Shown here piece after piece: positions 62,558-64,000 of a stretch of 64,000 nucleotides of DNA; the stretch's first letter is position 1; each line of letters opens with the position of its first letter. Below the pieces are notes generated by a model. That model did not search any database, had not been told where the DNA came from, and saw only the letters and a list, made by a program, of their open reading frames with translations. The DNA is from Clostridiales bacterium (lineage in GTDB: Bacteria; Bacillota; Clostridia; Oscillospirales; CAG-272), in the NCBI GenBank assembly GCA_012727435.1, contig JAAYHB010000021.1:342625-406624 (forward strand), read 5' to 3'. The translations under genes were made by a program, and so were the position numbers.

Positions 62558-63604
62558 TAAAATAGAATTGTATGTTACCCTGCTACCTAAAAACCAGTTT
62601 ATAGCCCTTCGGCAATCCTTTTGGAAGTTAGAATATTCATTGTAGGCCCATTTCGGATAATATTCATTCCACATCTGCATTAATTCTTTCCAGGTAAAAT
62701 CATTTTTATCATATTCTAAAAAGAATTCTACTAATGTTAAGCTTTTTTCCTGCAAGGGTTTAACCCTTTTTTTCTTCAAAAGTTTTTGCCGGATTTTTGT
62801 ATATTCTTCGGACAATGCTTTTGGGGTTATGCGGGCGTTAAGCTTCATTGTTATTTGCAGAGGCATACCCGGGATAATTTTATAACTGTAACGAACTTTA
62901 GATATTAAAGGAACCTTCCCAGTCAGTATGAAGCCTACTGCCTGATATTCCTTCCATACAGGACAATAGAACTTTATTATTTTATCTGCGACCTTTTTCA
63001 GTTGTCCCAGGATGCCCGAAGCGTTCACAGGGATGGTGTTAACCCATCCATCATCCCCCGGAAACGTCAGGTCTATAACTTCAAGCCCTAAAATTTCTTC
63101 TGTTGGAGAAAAACATCCCTTCATCAAAACCCTATCCCCTTCTGTAACGATACTGACATCCCTGTCTTTAACCTTCAAATATCTGGTAGGTGGCCCGTCT
63201 TTTTCCTGCATGGTTTGGACCCATGACTTTAAGCTTTCCGACTTAACCAATACCCCCTTTAATGCTTCCCTGCGGAACTTCTTCACGGCGGGAACCTTCC
63301 CCATTTCATAGGCTAAAATCTTCGAGAAAATTATATCTTCCCTGGTAATAACCGACGAACCTTCCTTTTTAGTAACGGGGAATTCGGCTTTAGCCGGAAG
63401 CCCGTCCTCTTTTGCTGCCTGTGAAATAAACTGTTGGAGCCTTCTATATTCTTTAACCAGGTTGGAAAGGCTTTCCATCCCCTCCAATACTTCATTTACA
63501 TAAAACTTTTTAATTAAATAATCCCATATTACCGTATTTACTTTTCCGACTTTGCTTTGCAAGGCTTCCTTGACTTCATCTTCGCTACGAAAGTTTTTGC
63601 CCAT
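62507..63604 (-). CDS. Unrecognised 365-residue protein at the edge of the integrated element
   Basis: About 365 residues from the second ATG (63604), with an AGGATG-type site nine bases upstream; the frame also allows ATG 63616. It is lysine-rich and soluble, with a helical N-terminal part (RSEDEVKEALQSKVGKVNTVIW), a central beta-rich part (YLKVKDRDVSIVTEGDRVLMKG), and a C-terminal stretch rich in Trp/Tyr (FTWKELMQMWNEYYPKWAY) that could bind nucleic acid. The last ~15 residues (STHKSTHF) are encoded by the arm-type tandem repeat. The place next to the att core is where an integrase usually lies, but none of the tyrosine recombinase R-H-R-Y motifs or serine recombinase motifs is visible. I do not recognise it. 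More A+T-rich than the chromosome to the left. Confidence 0.6.
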   Translation of the reverse strand: MGKNFRSEDEVKEALQSKVGKVNTVIWDYLIKKFYVNEVLEGMESLSNLVKEYRRLQQFISQAAKEDGLPAKAEFPVTKKEGSSVITREDIIFSKILAYEMGKVPAVKKFRREALKGVLVKSESLKSWVQTMQEKDGPPTRYLKVKDRDVSIVTEGDRVLMKGCFSPTEEILGLEVIDLTFPGDDGWVNTIPVNASGILGQLKKVADKIIKFYCPVWKEYQAVGFILTGKVPLISKVRYSYKIIPGMPLQITMKLNARITPKALSEEYTKIRQKLLKKKRVKPLQEKSLTLVEFFLEYDKNDFTWKELMQMWNEYYPKWAYNEYSNFQKDCRRAINWFLGSRVTYNSILKSTHKSTHFKREYNST

Positions 63605-63684
63605 ATATACCCACATCCTATAACTAATATGGATACTCTATAATAACACATAAGAAAACAAACGGCAATAGGAGGGAATATAAA

Positions 63685-63882
63685 ATGACGCAAATGCACC
63701 ATAAGCCTGTTTTAACTCCCCGGGAAGCAGCTGAGGTGTTACAGGTTAGCTATAAAACAGTGTTGAGGCTGGCCAAGAGGAAAGATTTTCCGGCATTCAA
63801 GGCTGGCGAAAAGAAAATTAGAATCCCGGCTGACATGCTCCAGGAGTGGCAGCGGAAAGAAGCAGCAAAGCCTCTTGAGTAG
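63685..63882 (+). CDS. Excisionase-like helix-turn-helix DNA-binding protein
   Basis: A 65-residue protein of the HTH_17/excisionase (MerR-like winged helix) type: LTPREAAEVLQVSYKTVLRLAKRKDFPAFKAGEKKIRIPADMLQEW in short form has the standard helix-turn-helix and the KIRI wing. Such proteins direct excision of integrated elements or serve as small regulators. ATG 63685 has AGGAGGG eight bases upstream. It is divergent from the 365-residue gene, with a 68-base shared promoter region. It supports the view that this end of the window is a mobile element. Confidence 0.85.
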   Translation: MTQMHHKPVLTPREAAEVLQVSYKTVLRLAKRKDFPAFKAGEKKIRIPADMLQEWQRKEAAKPLE

Positions 63883-64000
63883 GCACAACAGGAACGCGGA
63901 AAAAATGCAGGATTTATGCGGCCTTAGAAAGGGCGTACAAAAAAATACACACAAAATAAAACCCCCGGCGGCTTGGCGGCAGACCGGGGAAGCTGCGAGA

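Noticed and set aside
62366..62560. Plus-strand 64-codon frame starting MVGVTGFEPAASWS
   Set aside because: It reads antisense through the tRNA 3' half; frames with this wording are a well-known artefact of tRNA 3' ends.
62507..63604. Annotation of the element-edge gene as a tyrosine integrase
   Set aside because: Position fits, but no Arg...His-x-x-Arg...Tyr catalytic pattern is present; histidines occur only in the repeat-coded tail.
63905..64000. Open frame running off the right edge (32 codons from ATG 63905)
   Set aside because: No clear ribosome-binding site and too short to judge; it could be the start of an element gene but cannot be supported here.

Overview
The window is a chromosomal segment of a spore-forming, Gram-positive-type anaerobe of the class Clostridia. 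I infer this from the order of conserved Firmicutes blocks: gdpP-rplI-dnaB, tilS-hpt-ftsH, rimP-nusA-ylxR-ylxQ-infB, and yicC-remA-rpoZ-priA-def-fmt-yugP-rsmB-rlmN-PASTA-rsgA-thiN-spoVM. A 28-codon spoVM shows sporulation capacity. Family or genus cannot be fixed from sequence alone; the fairly high G+C and the repertoire (SGNH hydrolases, GH29 fucosidase, many solute-binding lipoproteins, DUF6320-type protein) would fit an Oscillospirales-like gut or digester organism.

Layout. 1-3.3 kb: end of asnS, two tandem SGNH hydrolases, mini-RNase III. 3.3-11.3 kb (minus): housekeeping runs ending in ftsH and starting from gdpP. 11.6-16.6 kb (plus): the rimP-infB translation/transcription operon with its promoter and leader hairpin. 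16.7-17.9 kb: a solo lipoprotein. 18-29.7 kb (minus): the long yicC-to-spoVM run, in which the PrkC kinase and PrpC phosphatase normally found between rlmN and rsgA are missing and only a membrane-anchored PASTA protein remains. 29.7-37.8 kb: flavin-reductase-like protein, proA, a CPAC thioredoxin, a broken lipoprotein gene, a zinc-ribbon protein, efp, comM, an MBOAT acyltransferase and serine acetyltransferase. 37.9-40.8 kb (minus): a P-type cation ATPase gene interrupted by an in-frame TAA and headed by a yybP-ykoY (Mn2+) riboswitch. 41-45 kb: ddl, prmC, a small membrane protein and citrate synthase.

45-62 kb is accessory. Two paralogous sugar-type binding lipoproteins bracket an FAD oxidoreductase and a xylose-isomerase-like TIM barrel with no permease in sight; a Cys-rich protein and an alpha-L-fucosidase lie on the other strand; then comes a complete, visibly more A+T-rich branched-chain amino acid (liv) ABC transporter operon with a strong hairpin after the binding-protein gene; then an alpha/beta hydrolase fused to a condensation-like acyltransferase (with a probable N-terminal frameshift) and a zinc-ribbon membrane protein.

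62.37 kb to the end is the edge of an integrated element. A 45-bp copy of the 3' half of a tRNA-Pro(CGG), followed by the original tRNA terminator, marks the junction. To its right are arm-type repeats, an unrecognised 366-aa gene and an excisionase-like HTH gene; the rest of the element and the intact tRNA should lie beyond the window. Dispersed palindromic repeats (an A/T-loop hairpin plus a small GGGGC-nnn-GCCCC hairpin) occupy at least six intergenic gaps. Four genes carry single-base lesions (three homopolymer indels or similar, one nonsense codon), so either decay or assembly error needs to be kept in mind.
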